Positions 19,014-28,418 are shown, numbered from the stretch's first letter. The stretch: 42,984 nt of DNA from Apilactobacillus timberlakei (GCF_002993965.1 NZ_POST01000002.1:21302-64285), one strand, 5' to 3'. Made by a program: numbers and translations. Notes: a model not told the origin generated them from the sequence alone.

Positions 19014-19901
19014 TTATATAATAAAAGGGTATTTTATTGTTTTATAATCAATATCATAAAAGCGACTGCCAAGATTATCGCCATCTACTTTACCATATTC
19101 CAATGAAGGAATAGATAGGTGTATATTATTTCCATAAAAATTATGAATTGATTTTGATTTATGATTTTGGCCAATTAATATTATTAGAATTGTATATATT
19201 AATTTAAATATATTTCTTTTTTCTATTATTGATAATTTTAATGACTTTCCTTTATCATTATTTTGCATTTTGTTTTCTACTGAACAAAATATTGCTTTTT
19301 TAAAACTATATTTTGTTGAATCCACTTTTACATTTGTATTAAAAGAATCAATATTGTATAGCATTGGAATCAAAGTGATTAAGTGTTTTAATCTATGCAG
19401 CTTGTTATTACCATTTTTAGGATCTGTATCAAGCCCTATAATTATTTGATTGATAAAAATACCATTTTCTTGTTTTATGTTTTCCTTAAAGCTTCCAATA
19501 CTAATTTTTTGAAATTTATCGTTGTTTATTATATTTAGAAGATTTTCTTTCCAGTCTAACTTATTATCATTATTAGATTTAACAAATTTATTGTTTTTTC
19601 CAAATGGTAGGATTCCTATTGGAATATTAGGAGTCTTTTTATCATTAATGACTGAACTTAACACTTCATTGATGGTTCCATCTCCACCAATTATAATTAT
19701 GCATTTAGGAAATTTGTTTTCTTTATGCCATTTATTTAAATAATAATGCATAATTGATTTTGCATGATTTATTTTCCTTGTAATTCTAAGTTTATAGTTA
19801 GTTTTATTAGATTCTAATATATTTTTTATTTTAGGCCAATTCTTTTGAGCTTTTCCATTATTAGCTTTGGGATTCAAAATTATTAGGTAATCTGAAGGCA
19901 A
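19014..19901 (-). CDS. Diacylglycerol kinase-family lipid kinase (divergent)
   Basis: 295-residue protein of the DagK/YegS lipid kinase family. In lactobacilli such enzymes recycle diacylglycerol released by lipoteichoic acid synthesis into phosphatidic acid. The N-terminal NPKANNGK and the nucleotide-site GGDGTINEV (residues 72-80) are intact. The next conserved block, normally G-T-x-N-D-F-A, reads FGKNNKFVKS, so the Asp is lost. Asn and Lys content is high throughout and the C-terminal part is weakly conserved, which hints at relaxed selection or a specialised role. The start is TTG (complement of 19899-19901), 8 bases after AAAGGAG. It lies alone, downstream of the rnjA terminator. Confidence 0.85.
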   Translation of the reverse strand: MPSDYLIILNPKANNGKAQKNWPKIKNILESNKTNYKLRITRKINHAKSIMHYYLNKWHKENKFPKCIIIIGGDGTINEVLSSVINDKKTPNIPIGILPFGKNNKFVKSNNDNKLDWKENLLNIINNDKFQKISIGSFKENIKQENGIFINQIIIGLDTDPKNGNNKLHRLKHLITLIPMLYNIDSFNTNVKVDSTKYSFKKAIFCSVENKMQNNDKGKSLKLSIIEKRNIFKLIYTILIILIGQNHKSKSIHNFYGNNIHLSIPSLEYGKVDGDNLGSRFYDIDYKTIKYPFII

Positions 19902-19929
19902 TTTATTTTCTCCTTTTTTGTTTAATGAA

Positions 19930-19962
19930 AAAGGGCGAATTCTATTAAGAATTCGCCTTTTA
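19930..19962 (-). terminator. Terminator of rpoY-rnjA operon
   Basis: On the minus strand AGGCGAATTCT and AGAATTCGCC pair around a short loop, followed by CTTTTTC. It lies between the rnjA stop and the dagK start. Confidence 0.85.
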
Positions 19963-19977
19963 AATAAGATTAGACAA

Positions 19978-21660
19978 TTATTTTGTATTCATTATAAGCA
20001 TTGGTAAAATTAATGGATGTCTTTCAGTCTTATTATATAAGAATTCTTGCAAGTCTTCTATAATTGCATTTCTAATACTAGATTCATTTGCATTTCTATT
20101 ACGCATAGCTCTTCGAATAGTTCTAAATACTAAACGTCGACCTTCATCTAATAACTGACCAGACTCTCTCATATAAACAAATCCTCTTGATAATAAATCA
20201 GGGCCTGATTGAATTTCTTGATCTTTTAAATTAATAGTTGCAACAACGACTACAAGACCTTCTTCAGATAATAATTGACGATCACGAAGTACCACATTGC
20301 CAACATCACCTATACCATTTCCATCAACATAAACATCTCCGGAAGTGAAATGACCAGCTATTCTTGCTGAATCCTTAGTTAGGGCAAGAACATCACCATT
20401 TTGCATAATAAAACTGTTCTTTAATGGTACTCCACATTGTTCGGCCAATTTTGTATGAATTTTTAACATACGGTATTCACCGTGAATAGGCATAAAGAAT
20501 TTAGGTTTCATTAATCTTAGCATTAATTTTTGTTCTTCTTGACCACCATGTCCAGAAGTGTGTATTTTATTAATTTTACCATGAATAACTTTGGCTCCAG
20601 CTTCTTCTAACTCATTAATAACTCTATTTACACTTATTTTATTTCCAGGAATAGGGTTACTTGAAAATACAACAGTATCATTAGGTTGTATTGAAATTTG
20701 TCTATGAGTTCCATTAGCTATTCTTGAAAGGGCAGCCATTTGTTCACCTTGTGAACCTGTACATAATATTAATGTTTTTTCAGCAGGCAATGATTGAAGT
20801 TCTGATGCATCAACGAATGTATCATCTGGAACATCTAAATAACCTAATTCTTTACCATTCACAATTGCTGCTTCCATACTACGACCAAAAACAGCTATCT
20901 TTCTACCATGTTTGATGGCAACATCACATGCAGTTTTAATTCTGGAAATATTTGATGCAAATGTAGCAAATATTATTCTGCCAGTTTCTTCATCAAATAT
21001 ATGTTTAACTGCATGACCAATCCAGTTTTCAGATTTAGTCCAGATAGGACGCTCGGCATTTGTACTATCCGACATTAAACATAGTACACCTTCTTGTCCA
21101 AGGCGAGCCATTTCTTGTAAATCAGGTGGCTGTCTTGTGACAGGGGTCAAATCAAATTTATAATCACCAGTTTCAACAATTACACCAGAAGGTGTATGCA
21201 CAGCGATTCCAATTGTATCAGGAATTGAATGTGTCGTTCTAAAAAACGAAACCTTGGTTTTATTAAATTTAAGCACACTCTTAGGTGTAATTTCATGTAA
21301 TTCAGTTGTTCTTAATAAGCCATGTTCTTCTAGCTTACTTTTTATCAATGCTAGCGCTAATGGACCAGCGTAAATTGGAACGTTTAAGTCTTTGATTAGA
21401 TAAGGCACACCACCAATATGATCTTCGTGACCATGGGTGATAACTAAAGCTTTAATCTTATCCTTATTTTTAACTAGATATTGGTAATCAGGAATAACAT
21501 AATCTATTCCTAATAAATCATCTTCCGGAAATTTAATTCCAGCATCAATTAAAATAATTTCATCCTGGAATTGAACTCCGTAAGTATTTTTACCAATTTC
21601 GCCAAGTCCACCAACGCCATAAATAGCAGTTTCATTATTTTTGACGTTTAGTTTATTCAT
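19978..21660 (-). CDS. rnjA: Ribonuclease J1
   Basis: 560-residue metallo-beta-lactamase/beta-CASP RNase with endonuclease and 5'-3' exonuclease activity, central to mRNA turnover and rRNA maturation. All expected metal ligands are visible: [10 protein letters not shown] (H76, H78, D80, H81), [15 protein letters not shown] and PIHGEYRML. The beta-CASP parts SDSTNAERP and [11 protein letters not shown] are also intact. This makes it the active member of the J1/J2 pair in the window (compare the gene at 36293). It starts at ATG 21660, two bases after the rpoY stop, so the two are translationally coupled. Confidence 0.97.
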   Translation of the reverse strand: MNKLNVKNNETAIYGVGGLGEIGKNTYGVQFQDEIILIDAGIKFPEDDLLGIDYVIPDYQYLVKNKDKIKALVITHGHEDHIGGVPYLIKDLNVPIYAGPLALALIKSKLEEHGLLRTTELHEITPKSVLKFNKTKVSFFRTTHSIPDTIGIAVHTPSGVIVETGDYKFDLTPVTRQPPDLQEMARLGQEGVLCLMSDSTNAERPIWTKSENWIGHAVKHIFDEETGRIIFATFASNISRIKTACDVAIKHGRKIAVFGRSMEAAIVNGKELGYLDVPDDTFVDASELQSLPAEKTLILCTGSQGEQMAALSRIANGTHRQISIQPNDTVVFSSNPIPGNKISVNRVINELEEAGAKVIHGKINKIHTSGHGGQEEQKLMLRLMKPKFFMPIHGEYRMLKIHTKLAEQCGVPLKNSFIMQNGDVLALTKDSARIAGHFTSGDVYVDGNGIGDVGNVVLRDRQLLSEEGLVVVVATINLKDQEIQSGPDLLSRGFVYMRESGQLLDEGRRLVFRTIRRAMRNRNANESSIRNAIIEDLQEFLYNKTERHPLILPMLIMNTK

Positions 21661-21662
21661 AA

Positions 21663-21878
21663 TTATTTAAACTCCGTGATTTTAAAATCTGGGCTTTTTT
21701 GTTCATAAGCCAAGTGATTTCCTTCTAAAGGTTCGATAAATTCAATGTTATGATCAGTGTTCTTATCTACCAATTCTCTTGCTTCAACTTCTGTTTTACA
21801 GTCTAGATAAAGAGAATTAGTAAATTCCCTTTTTGGATTAGACTTTGTGTTTTCTTGATATAAAACTTTGAATATCAT
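21663..21878 (-). CDS. rpoY: RNA polymerase epsilon subunit RpoY
   Basis: 71-residue small RNA polymerase subunit of Firmicutes (formerly DUF1447/YkzG). The start [18 protein letters not shown], the middle [20 protein letters not shown] and the end EYKSPDF-like [15 protein letters not shown] match the family. I chose the Met at 21878, which has AAAGGAG upstream; the 17-residue extension to 21929 runs through the leader hairpin. It is encoded immediately before rnjA, the standard pairing. Confidence 0.95.
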   Translation of the reverse strand: MIFKVLYQENTKSNPKREFTNSLYLDCKTEVEARELVDKNTDHNIEFIEPLEGNHLAYEQKSPDFKITEFK

Positions 21879-21913
21879 TTTAATAACTCCTTTTATGTTT
21901 TTTAACCGTACGA

Positions 21914-21929
21914 TTGTGCGACTGCACAA
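21914..21929 (-). promoter_or_regulatory. GC-rich hairpin in rpoY-rnjA leader
   Basis: TTGTGC and GCACAA pair perfectly around GACT (21914-21929), in the leader about 36 bases before the rpoY start. It stands out as GC-rich in an AT-rich region and has no T tail, so it is not a terminator. Its role is unknown; 5' mRNA protection or RNase-mediated autoregulation is conceivable. Confidence 0.5.
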
Positions 21930-22037
21930 ATGATTAAGTTAATTTTATCATAGAAATTTTAATAAGTATAGTAAGCAGAAAAACGATAATAATGTTAAAA
22001 TTTGATCTATATTAAAATAAATTAAGAGGTGAAATCA

Positions 22038-22481
22038 ATGTTAATTTTTGAAATGATAGTTGGTTTTATCACAGCAATCATTATTTATAACGTTATTCAT
22101 CATTTCTTTATTACAAGGCCTATTGATATAGGTAATAAAGAAACTATAAATGTTTTAGATGACTTTATTTATCATTTAAATGATAATTTAGATAATACTT
22201 TAAATATTGTTGAAAGAAATAATAATTCTGTAGTATGGGGAAGAAACATATATGATTATGAGTATATTTTAAAATATACTCATAATCATTTTAATGAAGA
22301 GCACCTAAGAATAAATATAAATAGTTTAATAAAAACTTTTAATAATAGTAAAAAATTTAATCATGACGTAATTGTAACTGATTTTTTTATTAGGGATGGT
22401 TTAATTCATATTGATTTAGCTTACCTATTAAATTCTGCAACTTATGAATATGTATTGGACATGAAGAAATTAGATAAATAA
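22038..22481 (+). CDS. Membrane-anchored protein of unknown function
   Basis: 147-residue protein that I do not recognise. The first 26 residues form one hydrophobic helix (MLIFEMIVGFITAIIIYNVI) with no lipobox or clear cleavage site, so it is a membrane anchor. The rest is a polar Asn/Asp/His-rich domain ending near LDMKKLDK. I chose ATG 22038, with AAGAGGTG 7 bases upstream; an in-frame GTG at 22029 overlaps that site. It is divergent from rpoY and convergent with def, with a shared terminator after it, so it is probably a single-gene unit. Its coding sequence holds a 38-bp perfect palindrome (22252-22289). Confidence 0.75.
   Translation: MLIFEMIVGFITAIIIYNVIHHFFITRPIDIGNKETINVLDDFIYHLNDNLDNTLNIVERNNNSVVWGRNIYDYEYILKYTHNHFNEEHLRININSLIKTFNNSKKFNHDVIVTDFFIRDGLIHIDLAYLLNSATYEYVLDMKKLDK
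22252..22289. repeat. 38-bp perfect palindrome inside a coding sequence
   Basis: ATGATTATGAGTATATTTT (22252-22270) is followed with no spacer by its exact 19-base reverse complement (22271-22289); the flanking bases (T and T) do not pair. In frame it encodes YDYEYILKYTHNH, so reading is not interrupted. It could extrude as a cruciform or fold as a strong mRNA hairpin. No T run follows, so it is not a standard terminator. Confidence 0.97.
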
Positions 22482-22516
22482 AAAGCTTGAGGATCATTTA
22501 GATTCTCAAGCTTTTT
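22480..22516. terminator. Bidirectional terminator between unknown gene and def
   Basis: AAAAAGCTTGAG and CTCAAGCTTTTT form the stem, flanked by A and T runs on both sides. It serves the convergent genes at 22038 (+) and 22521 (-). Confidence 0.9.
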
Positions 22517-22520
22517 ATTA

Positions 22521-23081
22521 TTATTCAACAAATAAGTCGTTTTCTTTCTTAGAGAAAGGATTTTCTTTGTCAATATGATCATAGAATAATGTACCATGTA
22601 AATGATCAATTTCATGTTGGCAAACAATTGCAGGATAGTTTTTAAGCCTAATTGTATGTTCCTTACCATTCACATCTTGATATTTTAAAGTAATTCTGGC
22701 AGACCTATGAATATATCCTTCAAAATCCTTGTCTACTGATAGGCAACCTTCACCTTCAATCAAAGCACATCTTTGAACTGAGTTAGATAAAATAACGGGG
22801 TTGATGATTACATCCTTAAATATAGGATTTTCATCTTCATCTTCTGCTGGTACTAATACAGAAGCCATCATTTTTGATTCGCCAACTTGTGGTGCTGCAA
22901 GACCTACTCCAGCTCTTAGTCCATACTTTTTACATAATTTAGGATCTTGACTTACCTCAAGATATTCCATTAGATTCTTTGCTAGTTGTTTGTCTTCATT
23001 ACTTAGAGGGAAATCAACTTTTTTTGCTTGTTGTCTAAGTACTTTATTTCCATCTCTAACAATATCTTTCATTAAAAACAA
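22521..23081 (-). CDS. def: Peptide deformylase
   Basis: 186-residue metallo-enzyme that removes the formyl group from new proteins. The three family motifs are present: [17 protein letters not shown] with the metal Cys, and QHEIDHLHG with the two metal His and the catalytic Glu. The insertion-containing length is normal for Gram-positive type II enzymes. I chose TTG 23081, giving MFLMKDIV, because AAAGGAGG lies 8 bases upstream of it and 17 bases from the later ATG. An extended -10 element (TGA-TATAAT on the minus strand) lies just upstream. Confidence 0.97.
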   Translation of the reverse strand: MFLMKDIVRDGNKVLRQQAKKVDFPLSNEDKQLAKNLMEYLEVSQDPKLCKKYGLRAGVGLAAPQVGESKMMASVLVPAEDEDENPIFKDVIINPVILSNSVQRCALIEGEGCLSVDKDFEGYIHRSARITLKYQDVNGKEHTIRLKNYPAIVCQHEIDHLHGTLFYDHIDKENPFSKKENDLFVE

Positions 23082-23109
23082 ATCATTTACCTCCTTTGTT
23101 ATTAGATAA

Positions 23110-23118
23110 ATTATATCA
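23110..23118 (-). promoter_or_regulatory. Extended -10 promoter for def
   Basis: On the minus strand the sequence reads TGA-TATAAT, about 30 bases before the def start. The -35 is weak. Confidence 0.5.
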
Positions 23119-23193
23119 TAAGCAATTTATATTTGTTCTTTATAATTTTATCAATCGGTTCATTGATATATAATATCATTTGGAGGTGATTTA

Positions 23194-24105
23194 ATGTTAA
23201 AAAATTTATTAATAAGTGGAGATAATAAGCGAATTTTAGCTTTTGTTAATTTTTTAATCAGTATTGATTATCCAATTAATTTACATATTTTAAATACGGA
23301 TTTAAGTGTTAGTATTAATAATTTAATATCTACAGTTTTATGTGATCAATTTAATGTATCAATCTCTGATACAAGTGATTATAGTAATATTGATGGTTTT
23401 ATTTACTTATATGATTTTCCAGAAAACATTAAGGATGATAATATTGACTTTTTAAAGGAAAAAATATCTAATTTTAGATTGTCTGTTAATGATATAATTG
23501 AAAAAGGTTTCACTGGGACAATTATTCTTAATGGATTTAGAGATGACTTATTGAATTATTTTGCTAATAAGTTTACTGGTAAGTCATCTAATTATTTAAT
23601 AGGTACTGGTACATTACCTAGTACTTTGGTTTTAAAAAATATCTTAAAAAGATATTTTAATGTTGGATCATCAGATATAACAATCAGTATCTTTGGTAAT
23701 AATATCAATAATTTTATATCTTGGAGTAGATCTTATATTGGACAAACGCCAATTCTTTCTTATTTATCTGATAAAAATAACTTATTTAAAGACGATGTTT
23801 TAGATGACATTAATTATCGTTTAGACGTAAAAGCTCTGTCAGAAGATGAGATTTTACAATTTAAATCAATAAAGGATATTTTAGATTCTTTATATTTAGA
23901 TTTGCCACATATTATGGACTTATCGAACTTAAAATTAAGTAATGGTAAATTGTCATCATTAAGTTCTCCAGTTATTATTAATAATAAAGGATTATATCAA
24001 TACATAAAGGTTTCATTATCCGATAATGAGGAGTCTACTCTTAATTCAATAGTTGACGAATCAAATATTGTTATAAATGAAATAATTAATGGGAGCAAAA
24101 AATAA
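23194..24105 (+). CDS. Catalytically degenerate lactate/malate dehydrogenase-like protein
   Basis: 303-residue protein whose middle aligns by eye with lactate and 2-hydroxyacid dehydrogenases: GFTGTIILNGFRDDLLNYFA (cf. [20 protein letters not shown]), YLIGTGTLPSTLVLKNIL (cf. RVIGSGTSLDTARFRQ) and ISIFGNNINNFISWSRSYIG (cf. [20 protein letters not shown]). The functional residues are gone. The NAD+ loop GxGxxG is SGDNKR. The Asn of ANP is Phe. The Asp and substrate-binding Arg of the SLDxAR motif are Ser and Val. The catalytic His of GEHGDSE is Asn. It is therefore probably not a dehydrogenase. It starts at ATG 23194 with TTTGGAGGTGAT and overlaps the next gene by one base. Confidence 0.75.
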   Translation: MLKNLLISGDNKRILAFVNFLISIDYPINLHILNTDLSVSINNLISTVLCDQFNVSISDTSDYSNIDGFIYLYDFPENIKDDNIDFLKEKISNFRLSVNDIIEKGFTGTIILNGFRDDLLNYFANKFTGKSSNYLIGTGTLPSTLVLKNILKRYFNVGSSDITISIFGNNINNFISWSRSYIGQTPILSYLSDKNNLFKDDVLDDINYRLDVKALSEDEILQFKSIKDILDSLYLDLPHIMDLSNLKLSNGKLSSLSSPVIINNKGLYQYIKVSLSDNEESTLNSIVDESNIVINEIINGSKK

Positions 24106-24386
24106 TGAATAATAACTACTCATACCCAATGTTTGAAAGTTGGAATAGGGATGAAGTTTTAACAATGATGAATTTATATACATCTGTAGAAAAAGCTTAT
24201 GAAGATAAAAATGGTGTTGATAAAAGTTTAATTATTAAGCTTTATAACAATTTTAGATCCATCAATCCTTCTAAGATGGAACAAAAACAATTAGATAGAG
24301 ATTTCTATCTAATTTCTGGCTATAGTTTATATAAAACTTGGCAAGCTGCTAAAAATAATAAATCAAAGAATGTCAGAATGAATTAG
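24105..24386 (+). CDS. UPF0223 family protein
   Basis: 93-residue small protein of the UPF0223 (YktA) family, of unknown function. Family-typical features are the start YSYPMFESWNRDEVLTMMNL, the VEKAYEDKNGVDK stretch and the end PSKMEQKQLDRDFYLISGYS. It is predicted to be helical and soluble. The ATG overlaps the stop of the LDH-like gene (TAATG), so the two are translationally coupled, and suhB follows after 20 bases. The same gene lies upstream of suhB in Bacillus. Confidence 0.88.
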   Translation: MNNNYSYPMFESWNRDEVLTMMNLYTSVEKAYEDKNGVDKSLIIKLYNNFRSINPSKMEQKQLDRDFYLISGYSLYKTWQAAKNNKSKNVRMN

Positions 24387-24406
24387 TAATTATTGGAGAT
24401 GTTATT

Positions 24407-25180
24407 TTGAATAAAGACTGGCTCAAGATGATGGATGAAAAAATTCAATTCTGGTTACAAATAGCTAGAAAAAATGCTTTAGAATCGGTTAATAAAGACT
24501 TGAAGGTTGATACTAAAACTAGTAGAAAAGATTTAGTTACAAACGTTGATAAGGATAACGAACAATTTTTTGTAAGAAAAATTAGAGAAAATGATCCTAA
24601 TTCCAAAATTCTTGGAGAAGAAGGATTTGGTGATAAATTTAATTCAATGGAAGGACATGTTTGGATAATAGATCCTATTGATGGAACTATGAATTTTGTT
24701 AAAGAACGAAATTATTTTGCGATAATGGTTTCATTGTATGTAGATGGAAAAGGTTTATTAGGATATATCTTAGACGTTGTTAATAATGATTTATATCATG
24801 GTATATTTGGAAAAGTTTACAGAAATAATGAGCTATTGAATAAACCAGATGATATTCATCTTGATTATGGACTTATGGGGATGAGTGCACCATTATTAAT
24901 TGAAAATGCATATAATATGCAAACAATCGCTAAACAAAGCGAAGGAGTTAGAATATATGGTAGCGCAGGAATTCAATTAATATCTGTTATAAAGGGTGAA
25001 TTAGTTGGATATATTTCCCATTTAAAGCCATGGGATATTGCGTCCGGTAGAGTAATGTGTGAAAGCTTAGGTCTCACTGTTACCACTATTGACGGGAATA
25101 AGCTCAATATGGTATCATCAGAAACTGTATTGGTAGCGACGAAGATTGCACATAAGGAAATACTTGATTTAGTAAAGTAA
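24407..25180 (+). CDS. suhB: Inositol monophosphatase family protein
   Basis: 257-residue Mg2+-dependent phosphatase of the IMPase/SuhB/YktC family. Metal-binding motifs are GEEGFGD, the signature DPIDGTMNF and the C-terminal WDIASGRVMCE. Family members hydrolyse inositol phosphates or other sugar phosphates, and some act on nucleotide derivatives such as pAp; the substrate here is not known. The start is TTG 24407, with GGAG 8 bases upstream. It is the third gene of a unit with the LDH-like and UPF0223 genes. There is no clear terminator before typA. Confidence 0.92.
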   Translation: MNKDWLKMMDEKIQFWLQIARKNALESVNKDLKVDTKTSRKDLVTNVDKDNEQFFVRKIRENDPNSKILGEEGFGDKFNSMEGHVWIIDPIDGTMNFVKERNYFAIMVSLYVDGKGLLGYILDVVNNDLYHGIFGKVYRNNELLNKPDDIHLDYGLMGMSAPLLIENAYNMQTIAKQSEGVRIYGSAGIQLISVIKGELVGYISHLKPWDIASGRVMCESLGLTVTTIDGNKLNMVSSETVLVATKIAHKEILDLVK

Positions 25181-25269
25181 TGCCTTATGTGTAAATTTAT
25201 ATAAATTAATAACTTGGTCCGAGTTGCTAAGTAAGAGATAAGTGGATACTTCGAAAGGAAGGTAAACAT

Positions 25270-27108
25270 ATGAAGACAAGAGACGATATTAGAAATATTG
25301 CTATTATTGCCCACGTTGACCACGGTAAAACAACTTTGGTTAACGAATTACTAAAACAATCAGATACTTTAGATGAACACGTTCAAATTGAAGATCGTGC
25401 CATGGATACAAATGATATCGAACGTGAACGTGGTATTACAATTCTTTCAAAGAATACTGCTGTTAGATATGGAGACAAACAAATTAATATTTTGGATACT
25501 CCAGGACATGCTGACTTCGGTGGAGAAGTTGAACGTATCATGCGAATGGTTGATGGTGTATTATTAGTTGTTGATGCTTTTGAAGGTACTATGCCTCAAA
25601 CTCGTTTTGTTTTGAAAAAAGCTCTAGAACAACATTTAACACCAGTTGTAGTTATTAATAAGGTTGATCGTCCTGGCTCACGTCCTAGTGAAGTTGTTGA
25701 TGAAGTTCTTGATTTATTTATTGAATTAGGTGCTGATGAAGAACAACTAGATTTCCCTATTATTTACACTTCAGCTATGAACGGAACTTCAAGTTATGAT
25801 GATGATTTATCAACTCAAGAACACACTATGAAACCTGTTTTCGATACTATTGTTGATGCTATTCCAGCACCTATCGATAATTCAGATGAACCATTACAAT
25901 TCCAAGTTGCAATGCTTGATTATGATGATTTCGTTGGCCGTATTGGAATTGGTCGTATTTTCCGTGGAACTATTAAAGTAGGTGACAGTGTTACTGTTAT
26001 GAAACTTGATGGTTCAACTCAAGATTTCCGTGTTACTAAACTTATGGGATTCTTTGGTCTTAAGAAATTAGACATTAATGAAGCAAAAGCTGGAGATTTA
26101 ATTGCTATCTCTGGTATGGAAGATATTAATGTTGGTGAAACTGTCGTTGATCCTTCTGCTAAAGAAGCATTACCAATTTTAAGAATTGATAAGCCAACAT
26201 TACAAATGACTTTTGGTACAAATACTTCACCATTTGCTGGACAAGAAGGTAAATTTGTTACTGCTCGTCAATTAATTGATAGACTAGAACGTGAATTGCA
26301 TACCGATGTTTCATTACGTGTTGATGAAACTGATGATCCAGGTTCATGGACAGTTTCTGGTCGTGGTGAATTACATTTATCAATTTTAATTGAAAACTTA
26401 CGTCGTGAAGGTTATGAACTACAAGTTTCACGTCCACAAGTTATTATCCGTGAAATTGATGGCGAAAAATGTGAACCATTCGAATCAGTTCAAATTGATA
26501 CTCCAGAAGAATACTCAGGTTCAATCATTCAAACATTATCTGAAAGAAAAGGTAATATGCAAAACATGGAAAATGTTGGTAATGGTCAAACTCGTTTGAC
26601 ATTCCTAGCTCCTTCTCGTGGATTGATTGGTTACTCAGCTGAATTCTTATCACTTACTCGTGGATATGGAATTATGAACCATACCTTTGAAAAATACTTG
26701 CCAGTTGTTAAGAACTGGAACCCAGGTAGAAGAAATGGTGCTTTAGTTTCAATTAATAAGGGTAAGACTACAACCTATGCTACAATGGGTATTGAAGATC
26801 GTGGTACTATCTTTGTTGATCCAGGTACTGAAGTATATGAAGGTATGATTGTTGGTAAAAACAGTCGTGACAATGATATTTCAGTTAATATCACTAAGGG
26901 TAAGAAACAAACCAACGTTCGTGCTGCTGGGTCAGATGACACTTCTAAGATTAATGAACCACAACATTTAACTCTAGAAGAATCTCTAGAATTCTTAAAT
27001 GAAGATGAACTTTGTGAAGTTACACCTGAAAATGTTCGTTTAAGAAAGAGTATTCTAAATACTAATGAACGTGAAAAACAATCAAAACGTAATCGTCATA
27101 ACAATTAA
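25270..27108 (+). CDS. typA: Translational GTPase TypA/BipA
   Basis: 612-residue ribosome-associated GTPase involved in 50S assembly and stress or cold adaptation. The G-domain motifs are [10 protein letters not shown] (G1), RGITI (G2), [12 protein letters not shown] (G3) and [10 protein letters not shown] (G4). Domains II, III and V and the BipA-specific C-terminal domain follow, seen in [20 protein letters not shown] and [13 protein letters not shown] 25270 follows GAAAGGAAGG. The Lys/Arg-rich tail ends at NRHNN. A strong terminator follows and ftsW is next. Confidence 0.97.
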   Translation: MKTRDDIRNIAIIAHVDHGKTTLVNELLKQSDTLDEHVQIEDRAMDTNDIERERGITILSKNTAVRYGDKQINILDTPGHADFGGEVERIMRMVDGVLLVVDAFEGTMPQTRFVLKKALEQHLTPVVVINKVDRPGSRPSEVVDEVLDLFIELGADEEQLDFPIIYTSAMNGTSSYDDDLSTQEHTMKPVFDTIVDAIPAPIDNSDEPLQFQVAMLDYDDFVGRIGIGRIFRGTIKVGDSVTVMKLDGSTQDFRVTKLMGFFGLKKLDINEAKAGDLIAISGMEDINVGETVVDPSAKEALPILRIDKPTLQMTFGTNTSPFAGQEGKFVTARQLIDRLERELHTDVSLRVDETDDPGSWTVSGRGELHLSILIENLRREGYELQVSRPQVIIREIDGEKCEPFESVQIDTPEEYSGSIIQTLSERKGNMQNMENVGNGQTRLTFLAPSRGLIGYSAEFLSLTRGYGIMNHTFEKYLPVVKNWNPGRRNGALVSINKGKTTTYATMGIEDRGTIFVDPGTEVYEGMIVGKNSRDNDISVNITKGKKQTNVRAAGSDDTSKINEPQHLTLEESLEFLNEDELCEVTPENVRLRKSILNTNEREKQSKRNRHNN

Positions 27109-27117
27109 AAATATTTT

Positions 27118-27148
27118 AAAGAGTGAGCGATAAGCTCACTCTTTTTTT
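27118..27148 (+). terminator. Terminator after typA
   Basis: AAAGAGTGAGC and GCTCACTCTTT form an 11-bp stem around GATAA, followed by a T run. Confidence 0.93.
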
Positions 27149-27177
27149 GTTTATTATTAAATGCAATATGTTTACTA

Positions 27178-27186
27178 TGCTATAAT
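27178..27186 (+). promoter_or_regulatory. Extended -10 promoter for ftsW operon
   Basis: TGC-TATAAT is a perfect extended -10 sequence, 36 bases before the ftsW start. The -35 region is weak, which is usual for this promoter class. Confidence 0.6.
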
Positions 27187-27221
27187 ATGATTAATATTAG
27201 TAAATTTTTGGAGATGTATTT

Positions 27222-28394
27222 ATGTTTTTTAAACGACATATGTCGAATTTGAGAATTAGTTTATCGACGATGGATTACTATATTTTTGTTCCATATATTT
27301 TACTATCATTTATTGGAATTATTATGGTATATTCTTCAAGCTCAAATATTGCAACCCAAAACGGTGGTTCTCCTACGGGATATTTAATTAAGCAAGGTAT
27401 GTATGTAATTGTTAGTTTGATTCTAATATTATTTTGCTTAATGGGTAACAATAAAATTGTAAGGAATCCTAAATTCTTAGGAATATTTTTATGTTTACTT
27501 TTTTTATCGCTTATTTATCTGAAATTTTTTGGACACAGCATTAATGGTGCTGCTGGTTGGATTGATTTAGGTCCTGTACATATTCAACCTGCTGAAGTTG
27601 TAAAGATATATATAATATTAAGATTTGCCTCATTTATTACCAAGAAAGAACCTTATTTAGAAAATCATTGGTGGTCAATTATGAGGGGACAGGTTATGAC
27701 TACTATGGTTTTACTTTTATTAGTTGTTATACAGCCTGATCTTGGTGGAACCATTATTTGTTTTACAATATTGTTTATATTATTACTTTCTAGTGGAATA
27801 AATTGGCGAGGAGCATCTTTGCTATTATCTTTATCTTTTGTATTGTCTTATATCATTGTTAGAATATTAGCTTTTATATTTAGAAATGGTACTGATAACT
27901 ATCAACTGCAAAGAATTATAACTTTTACTAATCCCTTTAAATTTACCCAGGGTAGTGGTGCTCAGTTGGTTAATTCATATTATGCATTAAGTAATGGTGG
28001 TATTTTTGGTGTCGGTTTAGGTAATAGTATCCAAAAGACAGGTTATTTGCCTGAACCTAATACTGATTTTATTATGTCAATAATTTCAGAAGAACTGGGT
28101 TTAGTTGGTGTATTATTTATTTTATTTTTATTGTTAGTAATTATAGTTAGATGTTTTCAACTGGGAATTAGGTCTCATAATACTTATGATTCATTAATAT
28201 GCTATGGGCTTGCTTCTTATTTAACTGTTCAAGCTTTTGTTAATGTTGGTGGTGTGACCGGAATGTTACCAATTACTGGTGTTACTTTTCCTTTTATTAG
28301 TTATGGAGGATCAAGTATGGTTACATTAGCGCTTTGTATAGGAATGGTACTTGTAATTAGTTCAAAGCAGAAGAAAACAAGACCTAATTTATAA
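27222..28394 (+). CDS. ftsW: SEDS peptidoglycan glycosyltransferase FtsW
   Basis: 390-residue polytopic membrane protein (about 10 helices) of the SEDS family, which polymerises lipid II at the septum with a class B PBP. SEDS features: SSSNIATQNGGSPTGYLIKQ, INGAAGWIDLGPVHIQPAEV, the catalytic-region PEPNTDFIMSIISEELG and the end GVTFPFISYGGSSM. The call FtsW rather than RodA rests on the position after typA, conserved in Firmicutes. ATG 27222 follows TTTGGAGATG. ylbG follows after 24 bases. The pyruvate carboxylase gene that I recall between ftsW and ylbG in relatives is absent. Confidence 0.93.
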   Translation: MFFKRHMSNLRISLSTMDYYIFVPYILLSFIGIIMVYSSSSNIATQNGGSPTGYLIKQGMYVIVSLILILFCLMGNNKIVRNPKFLGIFLCLLFLSLIYLKFFGHSINGAAGWIDLGPVHIQPAEVVKIYIILRFASFITKKEPYLENHWWSIMRGQVMTTMVLLLLVVIQPDLGGTIICFTILFILLLSSGINWRGASLLLSLSFVLSYIIVRILAFIFRNGTDNYQLQRIITFTNPFKFTQGSGAQLVNSYYALSNGGIFGVGLGNSIQKTGYLPEPNTDFIMSIISEELGLVGVLFILFLLLVIIVRCFQLGIRSHNTYDSLICYGLASYLTVQAFVNVGGVTGMLPITGVTFPFISYGGSSMVTLALCIGMVLVISSKQKKTRPNL

Positions 28395-28418
28395 ATATTT
28401 AATTGGTGGTGATTTGTC

